A stretch of DNA of 13,875 nucleotides from an uncultured Oscillibacter sp. (GTDB lineage: Bacteria; Bacillota; Clostridia; Oscillospirales; Oscillospiraceae). A program made the translations under genes and the position numbers. Numbering within the stretch: position 1 is the first letter of the stretch; each line of letters opens with the position of its first letter. Positions 6,119-13,105 of this stretch are shown here, piece after piece. Under the pieces are notes generated by a model. It saw only the letters and a list, made by a program, of their open reading frames with translations, did not search any database and was not told the origin of the DNA. The stretch is from positions 1-13,875 of the forward strand of contig CAJUDW010000044.1 in assembly GCA_910584995.1 (NCBI GenBank), written 5' to 3'.

Positions 6119-6577
6119 ATGAAATGTCCCTTCTGCGGCTACGAAGAGAGCAAGGTGATTGATTCCCGTCCGGCAGACGAGCGATCCAGCATCCGGCGCC
6201 GCCGGGAGTGCCTGTCCTGCAGCAAGCGGTTCACCACCTATGAGACGGTGGAGAGCCTGCCTATGGTGGTTGTGAAAAAAGACGGCAGCCGCCAGAGTTT
6301 CGACAGGAGGAAGGTGCTGGGCGGCATGATCCGCGCCTGCGAGAAGCGGCGGGTTTCCCTTCTGGAACTGGAAAAAATCACGGACGAAATCGAGCAGGAT
6401 CTCCAAAACCATATGGAACGGGAGATCAGCAGCGACGAAATCGGCGAACGGGTCATGGAACGCCTCCGGAACGTGGATCAGGTGGCCTATGTGCGGTTCG
6501 CCTCTGTTTACCGCCAATTCAAGGACATTGACACGTTCATGGAGGAACTGAACAAGCTGCTGGCTGACAACAAATAG
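6119..6577 (+). CDS. nrdR: Transcriptional repressor NrdR
   Basis: A 152-aa ATP/dATP-sensing repressor of ribonucleotide reductase genes. The N-terminal zinc ribbon is complete: Cys3-Pro-Phe-Cys6 and Cys31-Leu-Ser-Cys34. It is followed by the basic RRRREC and RFTTYE segments typical of the family. The ATP-cone domain spans about residues 49–139, beginning VVVKKDGSRQSFDRRKV. Length is normal for NrdR (about 150 aa). The ATG at 6119 is preceded by AGGAGG (6106–6111) with a 7-nt spacer; the open frame continues upstream without similarity. It is a single-gene unit here; the nrd genes it would regulate are outside the window. Confidence 0.97.
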   Translation: MKCPFCGYEESKVIDSRPADERSSIRRRRECLSCSKRFTTYETVESLPMVVVKKDGSRQSFDRRKVLGGMIRACEKRRVSLLELEKITDEIEQDLQNHMEREISSDEIGERVMERLRNVDQVAYVRFASVYRQFKDIDTFMEELNKLLADNK

Positions 6578-6583
6578 GAAAAC

Positions 6584-6644
6584 AAACCCCCGTCCATACC
6601 CGGCGTCCCCCTTTAGGAGTCTGCCGGGTTATGGGCGGGGGTTT
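6584..6644. terminator. Long bidirectional terminator hairpin between nrdR and groEL
   Basis: AAACCCCCG pairs with CGGGGGTTT. The stem continues through TCCATA/TATGGG (one T·G) and CCCGGC/GCCGGG with one bulged T, about 21 bp in all, around an 18-nt loop. A-rich sequence before and GTTT after give U-runs in both directions, fitting convergent nrdR and groEL. Confidence 0.85.
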
Positions 6645-6691
6645 CCGGCTTTTCGGCTGCATTTGCCCATCTTCGCCCCCGGTATGCAAGA

Positions 6692-6722
6692 GCCCCGGCG
6701 CCCGCAAACGGGACGCCGGGGC
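6692..6722 (-). terminator. groEL terminator hairpin
   Basis: GCCCCGGCG and CCCG pair with CGGG and CGCCGGGGC (one bulged A) around CAAA, 13 bp of nearly pure GC. It lies 31 bp beyond the groEL stop. The U-run on the minus side is weak (CTCTTGC), so termination may rest mainly on the second hairpin at 6584–6644. Confidence 0.65.
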
Positions 6723-6753
6723 AAAATATTTTCTCTGGGGAGAAACGCCTCTC

Positions 6754-8379
6754 TTAGTACATGCCGCCCATGTCAGGAGCGGGGGCGACGGGGGCGGGGG
6801 GCTCGGGCTTGTCGGTCACCAGGGACTCGGTGGTCAGCACCATAGCGGAAACGCTGGCGGCGTTCTCCAGGGCGCTGCGGGTCACCTTGGCGGGGTCGAT
6901 GATACCGGCGGCCACCATGTCGCAGTACTCTTCCTTATAGGCGTCGAAGCCGTAGCCGTTCTTGCCGGAGGAGCGAACCTTCTCCAGGATCACGGAACCG
7001 TCCAGGCCGGCGTTGGCGGCAATCTGGCGGATGGGGGCCTCCAGGGCCTTGGCAACGATCTGCACGCCGGTCTTCTCGTCGCCCTCCACGGTGGAGAGCA
7101 GCTTCTCAACGGCGGGAACCACATTCACATAGATAGTGCCGCCGCCGGCAACCACGCCCTCTTCCACAGCGGCGCGGGTGGCGTTCAGCGCGTCCTCAAT
7201 GCGGAGTTTCTTCTCCTTCATCTCGGTCTCAGTAGCAGCGCCCACCTTGATGACGGCCACGCCGCCGGAGAGCTTCGCCAGGCGCTCCTGGAGTTTTTCC
7301 TTGTCGTAATCGCTGGTGGTGACGGCGATCTGGGAGCGGATCTGGGCGATCCGGTCCTTGATGGCCTGGCTGTCGCCGGCGCCGTCCACGATGGTGGTGT
7401 TCTCCTTGGTGACCTTCACCTGGCGGGCCTGGCCCAGGACGGAGAGGTCGGCGTTCTTCAGTTCCAGACCCACTTCCTCGCTGACCACGGTACCGCCGGT
7501 GAGGACGGCAATATCCTGGAGCATCTCCTTGCGGCGGTCGCCGAAGCCGGGAGCCTTGACGCAGACCACATTCAGGGTGCCCCGCAGGCGGTTGACAATG
7601 AGGGTGTTCAGGGCCTCGCCCTCCACGTCCTCAGCCACGATGACCAGCTTCTTGCCAGACTGCACCATCTGCTCCAGGATGGGCAGGATATCGGCAATCA
7701 CGGAGATCTTCTTGTCGGTGATAAGGATATAGGCGTCGTCAACAACAGCCTCCATCTTCTCCATATCCGTGGCCATATAAGGAGTGATATAGCCCCGGTC
7801 AAACTGCATGCCCTCGACCACCTCACTGTAAGTCTCGGCGGTCTTGGACTCCTCAATAGTAATTACACCGTCGGAGGAAACCTTCTCCATGGCGTCGGCA
7901 ATCAGCTTGCCGATCTCGGCGTCGCCGGAGGAGACGGCGCCCACGCGGGCGATATCCTTGGAGCCGTCCACGCTCTTGGACTGGCTCTTAATCTCGCCGA
8001 CAGCGGCCTCCACAGCCTTGGCCATACCCTTCTTGACAATGATGGGATTGGCGCCGGCGGCCAGGTTCTTCAGGCCCTCCTGGATCATGGCCTGGGCAAG
8101 GAGGGTGGCGGTGGTGGTGCCGTCGCCGGCCACGTCGTTAGTCTTCGTAGAGACTTCCTTCACCAGCTGGGCACCCATGTTCTCAAAGGGATCGTCCAGT
8201 TCGATTTCCTTGGCGATGGTGACGCCGTCGTTAGTGATAAGGGGGGAGCCGTACTTTTTATCCAGCACCACATTGCGGCCCTTGGGGCCCAGGGTAATCT
8301 TTACGGTATCGGCCAGGGAATTGACACCGGACTCGAGGGCCTTCCGGGCCTCGTCGCCGCGCTTAATCAGTTTAGACAT
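6754..8379 (-). CDS. groEL: 60-kDa chaperonin GroEL
   Basis: A 541-aa ATP-driven folding chamber subunit that forms a double heptameric ring with the GroES lid in the cytosol. The equatorial domain begins MSKLIKRGDEARKALESGVN. LGPKGRNV is at residues 30–37 and GDGTTT at 85–90, with Asp86 as the ATP/Mg ligand. DALNATRAAVEEGVVAGGG carries the second catalytic aspartate. The C-terminus ends PDMGGMY, a shortened form of the usual GGM tail. GGAGG (minus strand, 8393–8389) lies 9 nt before the ATG. It follows groES, but after a 360-bp spacer, much longer than usual. No CIRCE lies directly upstream, so heat regulation must come through the groES promoter or be lost. Confidence 0.99.
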   Translation of the reverse strand: MSKLIKRGDEARKALESGVNSLADTVKITLGPKGRNVVLDKKYGSPLITNDGVTIAKEIELDDPFENMGAQLVKEVSTKTNDVAGDGTTTATLLAQAMIQEGLKNLAAGANPIIVKKGMAKAVEAAVGEIKSQSKSVDGSKDIARVGAVSSGDAEIGKLIADAMEKVSSDGVITIEESKTAETYSEVVEGMQFDRGYITPYMATDMEKMEAVVDDAYILITDKKISVIADILPILEQMVQSGKKLVIVAEDVEGEALNTLIVNRLRGTLNVVCVKAPGFGDRRKEMLQDIAVLTGGTVVSEEVGLELKNADLSVLGQARQVKVTKENTTIVDGAGDSQAIKDRIAQIRSQIAVTTSDYDKEKLQERLAKLSGGVAVIKVGAATETEMKEKKLRIEDALNATRAAVEEGVVAGGGTIYVNVVPAVEKLLSTVEGDEKTGVQIVAKALEAPIRQIAANAGLDGSVILEKVRSSGKNGYGFDAYKEEYCDMVAAGIIDPAKVTRSALENAASVSAMVLTTESLVTDKPEPPAPVAPAPDMGGMY

Positions 8380-8442
8380 ATCGCATTACCTCCAAAATAC
8401 AAGATAAAATTTCAAAGAGAGAAAGGAAACCGGAGAAAACAA

Positions 8443-8710
8443 ATCCCGCAGAACAAAAGGACTGTCCCCCATTCCACCCCTTAAAGAGAGGGAACCATTT
8501 TCGCCGCGACACCCTTCACAGGGGCTTCTCCTGCCCCTTCAGGGCAATCCGCCCTCTGTGCGCAGGAAAACCCAGCCACCGGGGCGGCGTCCCCAGTGCC
8601 CCTTGCGGGCCCCGCCGCTCCTGCGCGGTGGGGCGGGGGAAAGGCAACTGGGGCAGGGACTCTGCCTGTAAGGCGCGGCCCCTGAAGCGCAGTTTGTTCT
8701 GACGGGGGAT
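8443..8710. mobile_element. Candidate MITE-like insert with terminal inverted repeats between groES and groEL
   Basis: The left end ATCCCGCAGAACAAA (8443–8457) matches the reverse complement of the right end (8693–8710, ATCCCCCGTCAGAACAAA) with a 9-bp perfect core, CAGAACAAA/TTTGTTCTG. The 268-bp interior has no gene but is packed with hairpins: AGGGGC/GCCCCT at 8520–8538, AGGGC/GCCCT at 8541–8555, and a 10-bp GCCCCGCCGC/GCGGTGGGGC stem at 8609–8634. Removing it would leave a 92-bp groES–groEL spacer, the ordinary size. I do not see a clear target-site duplication, and no transposase is present. The mobile nature is inference. Confidence 0.5.
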
Positions 8711-8739
8711 CTAAAGAGAAGACGGAGTCCCCTCTTTCA

Positions 8740-9024
8740 TTACTCCACGATGGCCAGGATATCGTTCTGCCGCACCACGACATACTCGACATCCTCCAGA
8801 GTGACTTTCGTTCCGGCGTACTGGCTGGTGATCACCTTGTCGCCGGGCTTCACCGTCATCACAACATCCTTGCCGTCCACGCTGCCGCCGGGCCCAACAT
8901 AGATGACTTCTGCCACGGTGGGCTTTTCCTTCGCGGAGCCGGTGAGGATAATACCACCCTTGGTGGTCTCTTCGGCCTCCACCATTTTCAAAATAACACG
9001 ATCTGCAAGGGGAGTGAGTTTCAT
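8740..9024 (-). CDS. groES: 10-kDa co-chaperonin GroES
   Basis: A 94-aa heptameric lid for GroEL. MKLTPLADRVILKMVEAEE is the family N-terminus, followed by the mobile loop ETTKGGIILTGSAKEKP that contacts GroEL (about residues 19–35). The segment ending VKPGDKVITSQYAGTKV and then EYVVVRQNDILAIVE completes the fold. I set the start at 9024 because AGGAGG (minus strand, 9038–9033) is 8 nt upstream; the frame remains open further upstream into the CIRCE but without GroES-like sequence. First gene of the heat-shock operon, controlled by the CIRCE and sigma-A promoter immediately upstream. Confidence 0.99.
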   Translation of the reverse strand: MKLTPLADRVILKMVEAEETTKGGIILTGSAKEKPTVAEVIYVGPGGSVDGKDVVMTVKPGDKVITSQYAGTKVTLEDVEYVVVRQNDILAIVE

Positions 9025-9071
9025 TTGAGGTGCCTCCTTAAAATATAAAAATGTAATCAACAAAACGGACG

Positions 9072-9104
9072 CCGTTAGCACTCAATCCCTCTGAGTGCTA
9101 ACGG
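9072..9104 (-). promoter_or_regulatory. CIRCE operator (HrcA binding site)
   Basis: TTAGCACTC (9075–9083), a 9-nt spacer and GAGTGCTAA (9093–9101) are a perfect consensus CIRCE. The arms extend by three further base pairs (CCG/CGG) to 12 bp each. It lies just downstream of the groES −10 element and 48 bp before the start codon, so HrcA bound here would block transcription; hrcA itself is not in the window. Confidence 0.98.
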
Positions 9105-9108
9105 TGTT

Positions 9109-9137
9109 ATCTTAGCGCAACCCGCCCCATTTGTAAA
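9109..9137 (-). promoter_or_regulatory. groES sigma-A promoter
   Basis: On the minus strand, TTTACA (9137–9132), a 17-bp spacer and TAAGAT (9114–9109) stand immediately upstream of the CIRCE. Expected transcription would start around 9102, within the operator, as in other HrcA-controlled operons. Confidence 0.85.
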
Positions 9138-9213
9138 GGGGGTTTTTGGCAAAAGTTATGAAGAATTTGTAAATGTTGCCTAAATTCCTGCCGGACCAGG
9201 AAAAAAGAGGGCC

Positions 9214-10137
9214 TTACCGAGCGGTTGCGTTAGGGCTGCATCCCTTGGGCCCGAAGAAGTTCAGCCGCTTCTCCGCAAGGCCCATAACCACCTCCCGGCT
9301 CCGGAAGCACTCCCCGTCCAGGCACGTCACAATATCCTCCTCCCCCCGGATGCGCACCGTCCGGGCGGTGGAAACCCGGACGAGATCCGGATAGGAGGCG
9401 GCCTTCCCATCGGAATAGGGCCCGAAGAGCCGGGCGAAAGTCATCCGGCCCATAGACTTCACCACCACGGTATGCAGAATCCCGTCGTCCATCCGGGCCT
9501 CCGGCGACGGCATGGATCCGCCGCCGTAATAGCGCCCGTTGCACATGGACACCAGGGCAAATTCCCCCTCCAGCCGCTCTTCATCCAGCCATACCGTCCA
9601 ACGGCGGCTTATGCCCTTGAAGAGGAAATTCGCCGCCACAGACGCCAGATACGCCCCCCGCCCACGGAGCAGCGGCGAGGCGGAAAAACGGTGGACGCTC
9701 TCCGCCACCCGGGCGTCAATGCCGTTGCAGGCAATGGTGATGCAAAGCCGCCCGTTGCAGCGGATGAGATCCAGGGGAAATACGTCCCCGTCCCAGAGAT
9801 TTTCCGCGTCCCGGAATTTCCCCATGTCCGGCCCGAAATTTTTCAGCAGATCGTTGCCGGTCCCGGTCGGGATACAGGTCATGGCCGCGTTGGGAAAGCC
9901 TGCCGCGCCATTGGCCGTTTCGGAGGCCGTACCGTCCCCTCCGCAGGCATAGAGCCGCACCGGCTCCCCGGTTTCCGCCAGACGGCGGGCAATGGCCTCC
10001 GCCCCGCCGGGGCGCTCCGTCAACATACAGGTGCAGTCCAGGCCGCGGCCTTCCCGGAGGCGGTCCGCCATGGCGTAAATCCGGGCGGCCTGATCCCGTT
10101 TCCCGGCCTTGGGATTGATGATAAACACATGGCGCAT
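9214..10137 (-). CDS. Diacylglycerol/lipid kinase family protein (DagK/YegS-like)
   Basis: A 307-aa soluble lipid kinase of the DAGK catalytic family, which phosphorylates diacylglycerol or a related lipid at the membrane to return it to phosphatidate. VFIINPKAGK opens the protein, GGDGT is at residues 66–70 (nucleotide-binding loop), and PTGTGND at 90–96. A C-terminal beta-sandwich follows, with CNGRYYGGGSMPSPEARMDDG. I set the start at 10137: AGGAGG lies 5 nt upstream and the family begins at this point, whereas the frame also opens at 10188 inside the methyltransferase gene. It starts 25 nt after that gene and is presumably cotranscribed. A T6 run lies just beyond the stop, but with no strong stem. 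Exact substrate unknown. Confidence 0.9.
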   Translation of the reverse strand: MRHVFIINPKAGKRDQAARIYAMADRLREGRGLDCTCMLTERPGGAEAIARRLAETGEPVRLYACGGDGTASETANGAAGFPNAAMTCIPTGTGNDLLKNFGPDMGKFRDAENLWDGDVFPLDLIRCNGRLCITIACNGIDARVAESVHRFSASPLLRGRGAYLASVAANFLFKGISRRWTVWLDEERLEGEFALVSMCNGRYYGGGSMPSPEARMDDGILHTVVVKSMGRMTFARLFGPYSDGKAASYPDLVRVSTARTVRIRGEEDIVTCLDGECFRSREVVMGLAEKRLNFFGPKGCSPNATAR

Positions 10138-10162
10138 AAGGGCCTCCTCCCGTCCTTCCGGC

Positions 10163-11287
10163 TCAGTCCTGCCTGCGGGAACTTCCATACAGGAATGCGT
10201 CGCATTTCAGCATCCCGTTGTAAAGTTTCCGCTTCTTGTCCGCCGGACGGCCAAAACACCGCTCAAACTCCGTGTGGGAGGAGATAATCACCATCCGCCA
10301 CTTGGGCGGAAGGGTGCGGACGGCCTCCCCGAAGGCCCGGTACACGGCCTCCGCCTCCTCCTTCTCCATCAGGCGTTCCCCGTAGGGCGGGTTTGTCACC
10401 AGCTGCCCATATTCGCTGTCCCGGCGGAATTTCCCGGCGTCCGCCGTCTCAAAGCGCACGCAGTCCTCCACGCCCGCCAAAACCGCGTTATGCTTTGCCA
10501 GTTCCACGGCGGCGGGTTCAATGTCTCCGCCCCAGATGTCATAATGCCCCTGGAATTCCCGATCCTGGGCCTCCTCCGCCGCGTCCATCCAGAACCGGCT
10601 GTCCATCCCCTTCCACCGCTGGGCGGCAAATTTCCGATCCAGGCCCGGGGCCCGGTTCTTGGCGATGAGGGCGGCCTCAATGGGGATGGTACCGCTGCCG
10701 CAGAAGGGATCGCAGAAGGGATCCTTCCCCCGGTAGCGGGAGAGGAGCACCAGAGCCGCCGCCAGGGTCTCCCGGAGGGGCGCGCCCATATTCTGCGCCC
10801 GGTAGCCCCGCTTGTAAAGCCCATCGCCGGAGGTGTCCAGATACAGGGCGGCGGTGTCCTTGATGATAGCAAACTGGATCTGATACCGGCTGCCGGTCTC
10901 CGGCAGCGTCTCCTGGCCGTAGGCATTCCCCAGACGCTTCGCCGCCGCCTTCTTCACAATGGCCTGGCAGGCGGGGACGGAGTGGAGGGCGGAATTCAGG
11001 GAGTACCCCTTCACTGGGAACTCCCCGTCCAGGGGGATAAACCTCTCCCAGGGCAGGGCCAGGACCCCCTGGAACAGGGCTTCGAAATCCGGCGCGGGGA
11101 AATGACCCAGTTCCATCAGCACCCTTGCGCCGCAGCGGAGATTGATATTCAGCCGGGCAATATCAGCCAGGCTGCCCTGGCAGTGGACACGCCCGTTTTC
11201 CGCCCGAATCCCCGTCAGATCCAGCCGCCGCATCTCCTCGGCCACCAGGCTTTCCAGCCCAAACAGGCAGGGAACGGTTAAAATCAT
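10163..11287 (-). CDS. THUMP-domain class I RNA methyltransferase (RlmL/YpsC-like)
   Basis: A 374-aa SAM-dependent methyltransferase, probably making m2G in 23S rRNA, as RlmL does at G2445. The N-terminal region (about 1–155) is the ferredoxin-like/THUMP RNA-binding part. The catalytic domain carries DPFCGSGT at residues 193–200 (SAM site) and NPPYGERL at 299–306, the N-P-P-Y motif of amino-group methylation. Start 11287 follows AGGAGG (minus strand, 11301–11296) with an 8-nt spacer and gives MILTVPCLFGLESLVAEE, the usual family N-terminus. Its length matches the single-domain Firmicutes YpsC proteins, not the longer fused E. coli RlmKL. It is first in an operon with the lipid kinase. The target base is inferred from family only. 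Confidence 0.92.
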   Translation of the reverse strand: MILTVPCLFGLESLVAEEMRRLDLTGIRAENGRVHCQGSLADIARLNINLRCGARVLMELGHFPAPDFEALFQGVLALPWERFIPLDGEFPVKGYSLNSALHSVPACQAIVKKAAAKRLGNAYGQETLPETGSRYQIQFAIIKDTAALYLDTSGDGLYKRGYRAQNMGAPLRETLAAALVLLSRYRGKDPFCDPFCGSGTIPIEAALIAKNRAPGLDRKFAAQRWKGMDSRFWMDAAEEAQDREFQGHYDIWGGDIEPAAVELAKHNAVLAGVEDCVRFETADAGKFRRDSEYGQLVTNPPYGERLMEKEEAEAVYRAFGEAVRTLPPKWRMVIISSHTEFERCFGRPADKKRKLYNGMLKCDAFLYGSSRRQD

Positions 11288-11411
11288 GCCGCAGGCCTCC
11301 TTTATCCTGTAATACCGCCAACAGCTGGGCGGATAGCCCAACTCTGGGCAAAACTCGTATATTCATGGGCGATAAAGCCATAAAAAAACAAAAGATTTCC
11401 AGCCGCCTCAC

Positions 11412-11440
11412 ATTATAGCAGGAAATACCGGCCTGTGCAA
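11412..11440 (-). promoter_or_regulatory. Promoter of the methyltransferase–lipid kinase operon
   Basis: On the minus strand TATAAT (11417–11412) with a TGC extended −10 is preceded by a 17-bp spacer and TTGCAC (11440–11435). The predicted leader to the start codon is about 120 nt. It contains a T7 run and a small GCCCA/TGGGC hairpin (11336–11349). Confidence 0.8.
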
Positions 11441-11481
11441 CGGATTTGTTACCAAATTGAAATGATACGAACAATCGGGTT

Positions 11482-11491
11482 GTGCTATAAT
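11482..11491 (+). promoter_or_regulatory. Promoter of the NfeD–slipin operon
   Basis: A consensus TATAAT at 11486–11491 with an extended TG (TGTGC) stands 77 nt before the start. I see no good −35 at 17 bp (TGATAC), as is common for extended −10 promoters. It is divergent from the methyltransferase promoter. Confidence 0.7.
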
Positions 11492-11538
11492 AGGGTTACA
11501 AGCGGTGGCCCGCAGCCGGGGCCGCCGGAAAAAGGCCC

Positions 11539-11555
11539 TTTGCGGGTCTCGCAAA
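11539..11555 (+). promoter_or_regulatory. Hairpin abutting the NfeD ribosome site
   Basis: TTTGCG pairs with CGCAAA around a 5-nt loop, ending one base before AGGAGG (11556–11561). A second upstream stem, GGCCC…GGGCC, lies near 11508–11524. They could influence translation, but this is speculative. Confidence 0.4.
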
Positions 11556-11567
11556 AGGAGGTATCTG

Positions 11568-12026
11568 ATGGGCATCATGATTTGGATTTGGCTGGCCGCC
11601 ATTGCTGCCTTTGGTGTGGCGGAACTGATGACGGAGGGCCTCATCTCCGTATGGTTCGCCGTAGGTTCCCTGGGTGCGCTGCTGGCCGCCATTGCCGACC
11701 TCAGCCTGACGGTCCAGTTTGTGGTCTTCGCCGTGGTCTCCGCCGTGGCCCTGGCCATCGCCCTGCCGATGGTAAAGGACTGGGCTGCCCGGCACCAGTC
11801 CGTCCCCACCAACCTGGACCTGGTCCTGGGAAAAATGGGGAAGGTGACAGAGGTGATTGACAATGAGATCGCCTCCGGCGCAGTTTACGTAGACGGAAAA
11901 ACCTGGACCGCCCGCAGCGCGGCGGGCGTTATTATTCCCCAGGGAGCCAAGGTCCGCATTGCGCGGATGGAGGGTGTCAAGCTTATTGTGGAAACAGAAA
12001 AAGAAGAAGCGGAGGTAACAACATGA
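11568..12026 (+). CDS. NfeD-like membrane protein
   Basis: A 152-aa membrane protein with three predicted hydrophobic segments (about residues 4–22, 26–44 and 48–66). A soluble C-terminal OB-fold domain follows (about 80–145), containing GKMGKVTEV, VYVDGKTWTARS and IPQGAKVRI, characteristic of NfeD. The ATG at 11568 has AGGAGG 6 nt upstream; an in-frame upstream opening encodes only a basic tail. NfeD proteins are partners of SPFH/stomatin proteins. Here the slipin gene begins inside the NfeD stop codon (ATGA overlap at 12023–12026), so the two are translationally coupled and probably form one membrane complex. This is the short NfeD type, without the serine protease domain. Confidence 0.9.
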   Translation: MGIMIWIWLAAIAAFGVAELMTEGLISVWFAVGSLGALLAAIADLSLTVQFVVFAVVSAVALAIALPMVKDWAARHQSVPTNLDLVLGKMGKVTEVIDNEIASGAVYVDGKTWTARSAAGVIIPQGAKVRIARMEGVKLIVETEKEEAEVTT

Positions 12027-12958
12027 AAGTCATTGCCATTGTGGTGCTGATCATCCTGATCCTGGTCCTGATTGTCAGCAACGTCCACATCGTCCAGCAG
12101 TCCCGGGCCTACGTAGTAGAGCGGCTGGGCCGGTTCTACACCGTCTGGAACCAGGGGCCCCACATCAAGATCCCCTTCCTGATGCGGGTCATCAAAAAGG
12201 TCTCCTTGAAGGAGCAGGTAGCGGACTTCCCGCCCCAGCCCGTCATTACCAAGGATAATGTCACCATGCAGATCGACACGGTGATTTACTTCCAGATTAC
12301 CGATCCCAAACTCTATACCTACGGCGTGGAGCACCCCATGAACGCCATTGAAAACCTGACCGCCACCACCCTGCGGAACATCATTGGCGAGATGGAACTG
12401 GATCAGTCCCTCACCAGCCGCGACATCATCAACTCCCGGATGCGTTCCATCCTGGACGAGGCCACGGACCCCTGGGGCATCAAGATCAACCGGGTGGAAC
12501 TGAAAAACATCATCCCGCCCAAGGAGATCCAGAACGCCATGGAAAAGCAGATGAAGGCGGAACGGGAACGCCGGGAGTCCATCCTCCAGGCAGAGGGCGC
12601 CAAGCAGTCCCAAATCCTGGTGGCCGAGGGCGAGAAGCAGGCGGCCATCCTGAAGGCGGACGCCGCCAAGCAGGCCGCCATCCTCCAGGCAGAGGGCGCC
12701 AAGGAGGCCCGGATCATGGCCGCCGAGGCGGAGGCCCAGGCCATCCTCCAGGTCCAGCAGGCCCTGGCGGACTCCCTGAGGCTGCTGAACGCTGCCGCCC
12801 CCAACGACCAGGTGGTGAAGCTGAAGGCCCTGGAGGCCATGCAGAAGGTGGCGGACGGCAAGGCCACCAAGATCATTATCCCCAGCGAATTGCAGGGGCT
12901 TGCGGGCCTCGCCGCCAGCGCCAAGGCGGTCTTCAGTTCCGAGGATCCCAAGCAGTAA
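12023..12958 (+). CDS. Slipin / stomatin-like SPFH-domain protein
   Basis: A 311-aa membrane-scaffold protein of the SPFH family (QmcA/paraslipin type), thought to form large oligomers that organise membrane microdomains. An N-terminal hydrophobic anchor (about residues 4–20) is followed by QQSRAYVVERLGRFY and the SPFH domain (to about residue 180). That domain includes VITKDNVTMQIDTVIYFQITDP and LDEATDPWGIKINRVELKNI. From residue 187 a coiled coil is built of 11-residue repeats of the type ILQAEGAKQSQ, ILVAEGEKQAA, ILKADAAKQAA, ILQAEGAKEAR, IMAAEAEAQA. The C-terminus is short and soluble. Start at 12023 overlaps the NfeD stop. Confidence 0.96.
   Translation: MKVIAIVVLIILILVLIVSNVHIVQQSRAYVVERLGRFYTVWNQGPHIKIPFLMRVIKKVSLKEQVADFPPQPVITKDNVTMQIDTVIYFQITDPKLYTYGVEHPMNAIENLTATTLRNIIGEMELDQSLTSRDIINSRMRSILDEATDPWGIKINRVELKNIIPPKEIQNAMEKQMKAERERRESILQAEGAKQSQILVAEGEKQAAILKADAAKQAAILQAEGAKEARIMAAEAEAQAILQVQQALADSLRLLNAAAPNDQVVKLKALEAMQKVADGKATKIIIPSELQGLAGLAASAKAVFSSEDPKQ
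12579..12703 (+). repeat. 26-bp direct repeat inside the slipin coiled coil
   Basis: The same 26 bases, starting CCATCCTCCAGGCAGAGGG, occur at 12579–12604 and 12678–12703. The offset is 99 bp, exactly three 11-residue coiled-coil repeats, so the repeat is in phase with the protein periodicity. Confidence 0.95.
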
Positions 12959-12972
12959 CACCGGTATATCAA

Positions 12973-13005
12973 GAAGGGGGCGGGCATTAAATGCCCGCCC
13001 CCTTC
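12973..13005. terminator. Perfect 15-bp hairpin between slipin and the convergent gene
   Basis: GAAGGGGGCGGGCAT pairs without mismatch with ATGCCCGCCCCCTTC around the loop TAA, beginning 14 nt after the slipin stop. A proper U-run is missing on both sides, so it is a likely but atypical terminator. Confidence 0.65.
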
Positions 13006-13067
13006 AGGCTGTCAAAAAGCCTGGCAAAGCCCGCCCCCGGGGCGCGAAAACAGGGAAACCCGTTTTC
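13005..13067 (-). terminator. Two further hairpins; probable minus-strand terminator
   Basis: CAGGCT/AGCCTG around GTCAAAA (13005–13023) is followed by GAAAAC and GGG pairing with CCC and GTTTTC around AAA with one bulged base (13046–13067). The latter, read on the minus strand, ends in a GTTTTC arm and would serve the gene ending at 13106. The strand is inferred from the position. Confidence 0.5.
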
Positions 13068-13105
13068 TCCGGCGGCGTGTGCGCAGAGAAAACACTTTCC
13101 GGCCG

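Noticed and set aside
6631..8484. A 617-codon open frame on the plus strand opposite groEL
   Set aside because: It is the antisense shadow of groEL: low-complexity Gly/His/Leu-rich translation, no ribosome site, and the minus frame is an unambiguous chaperonin.
8481..8792. A 103-codon minus-strand frame spanning the groES–groEL insert and the end of groES
   Set aside because: It starts within groES in another frame and encodes a Pro/Ala/Gly-rich product that follows the hairpins; no ribosome site.
9181..9213. Terminator for the lipid-kinase gene at the T6 run (minus strand)
   Set aside because: Only a 4-bp stem (ACCG/CGGT) precedes the T-run, too weak to call.
10109..11281. A 390-codon plus-strand frame over the methyltransferase
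   Set aside because: Antisense shadow; the minus frame carries DPFCGSGT and NPPYGERL.
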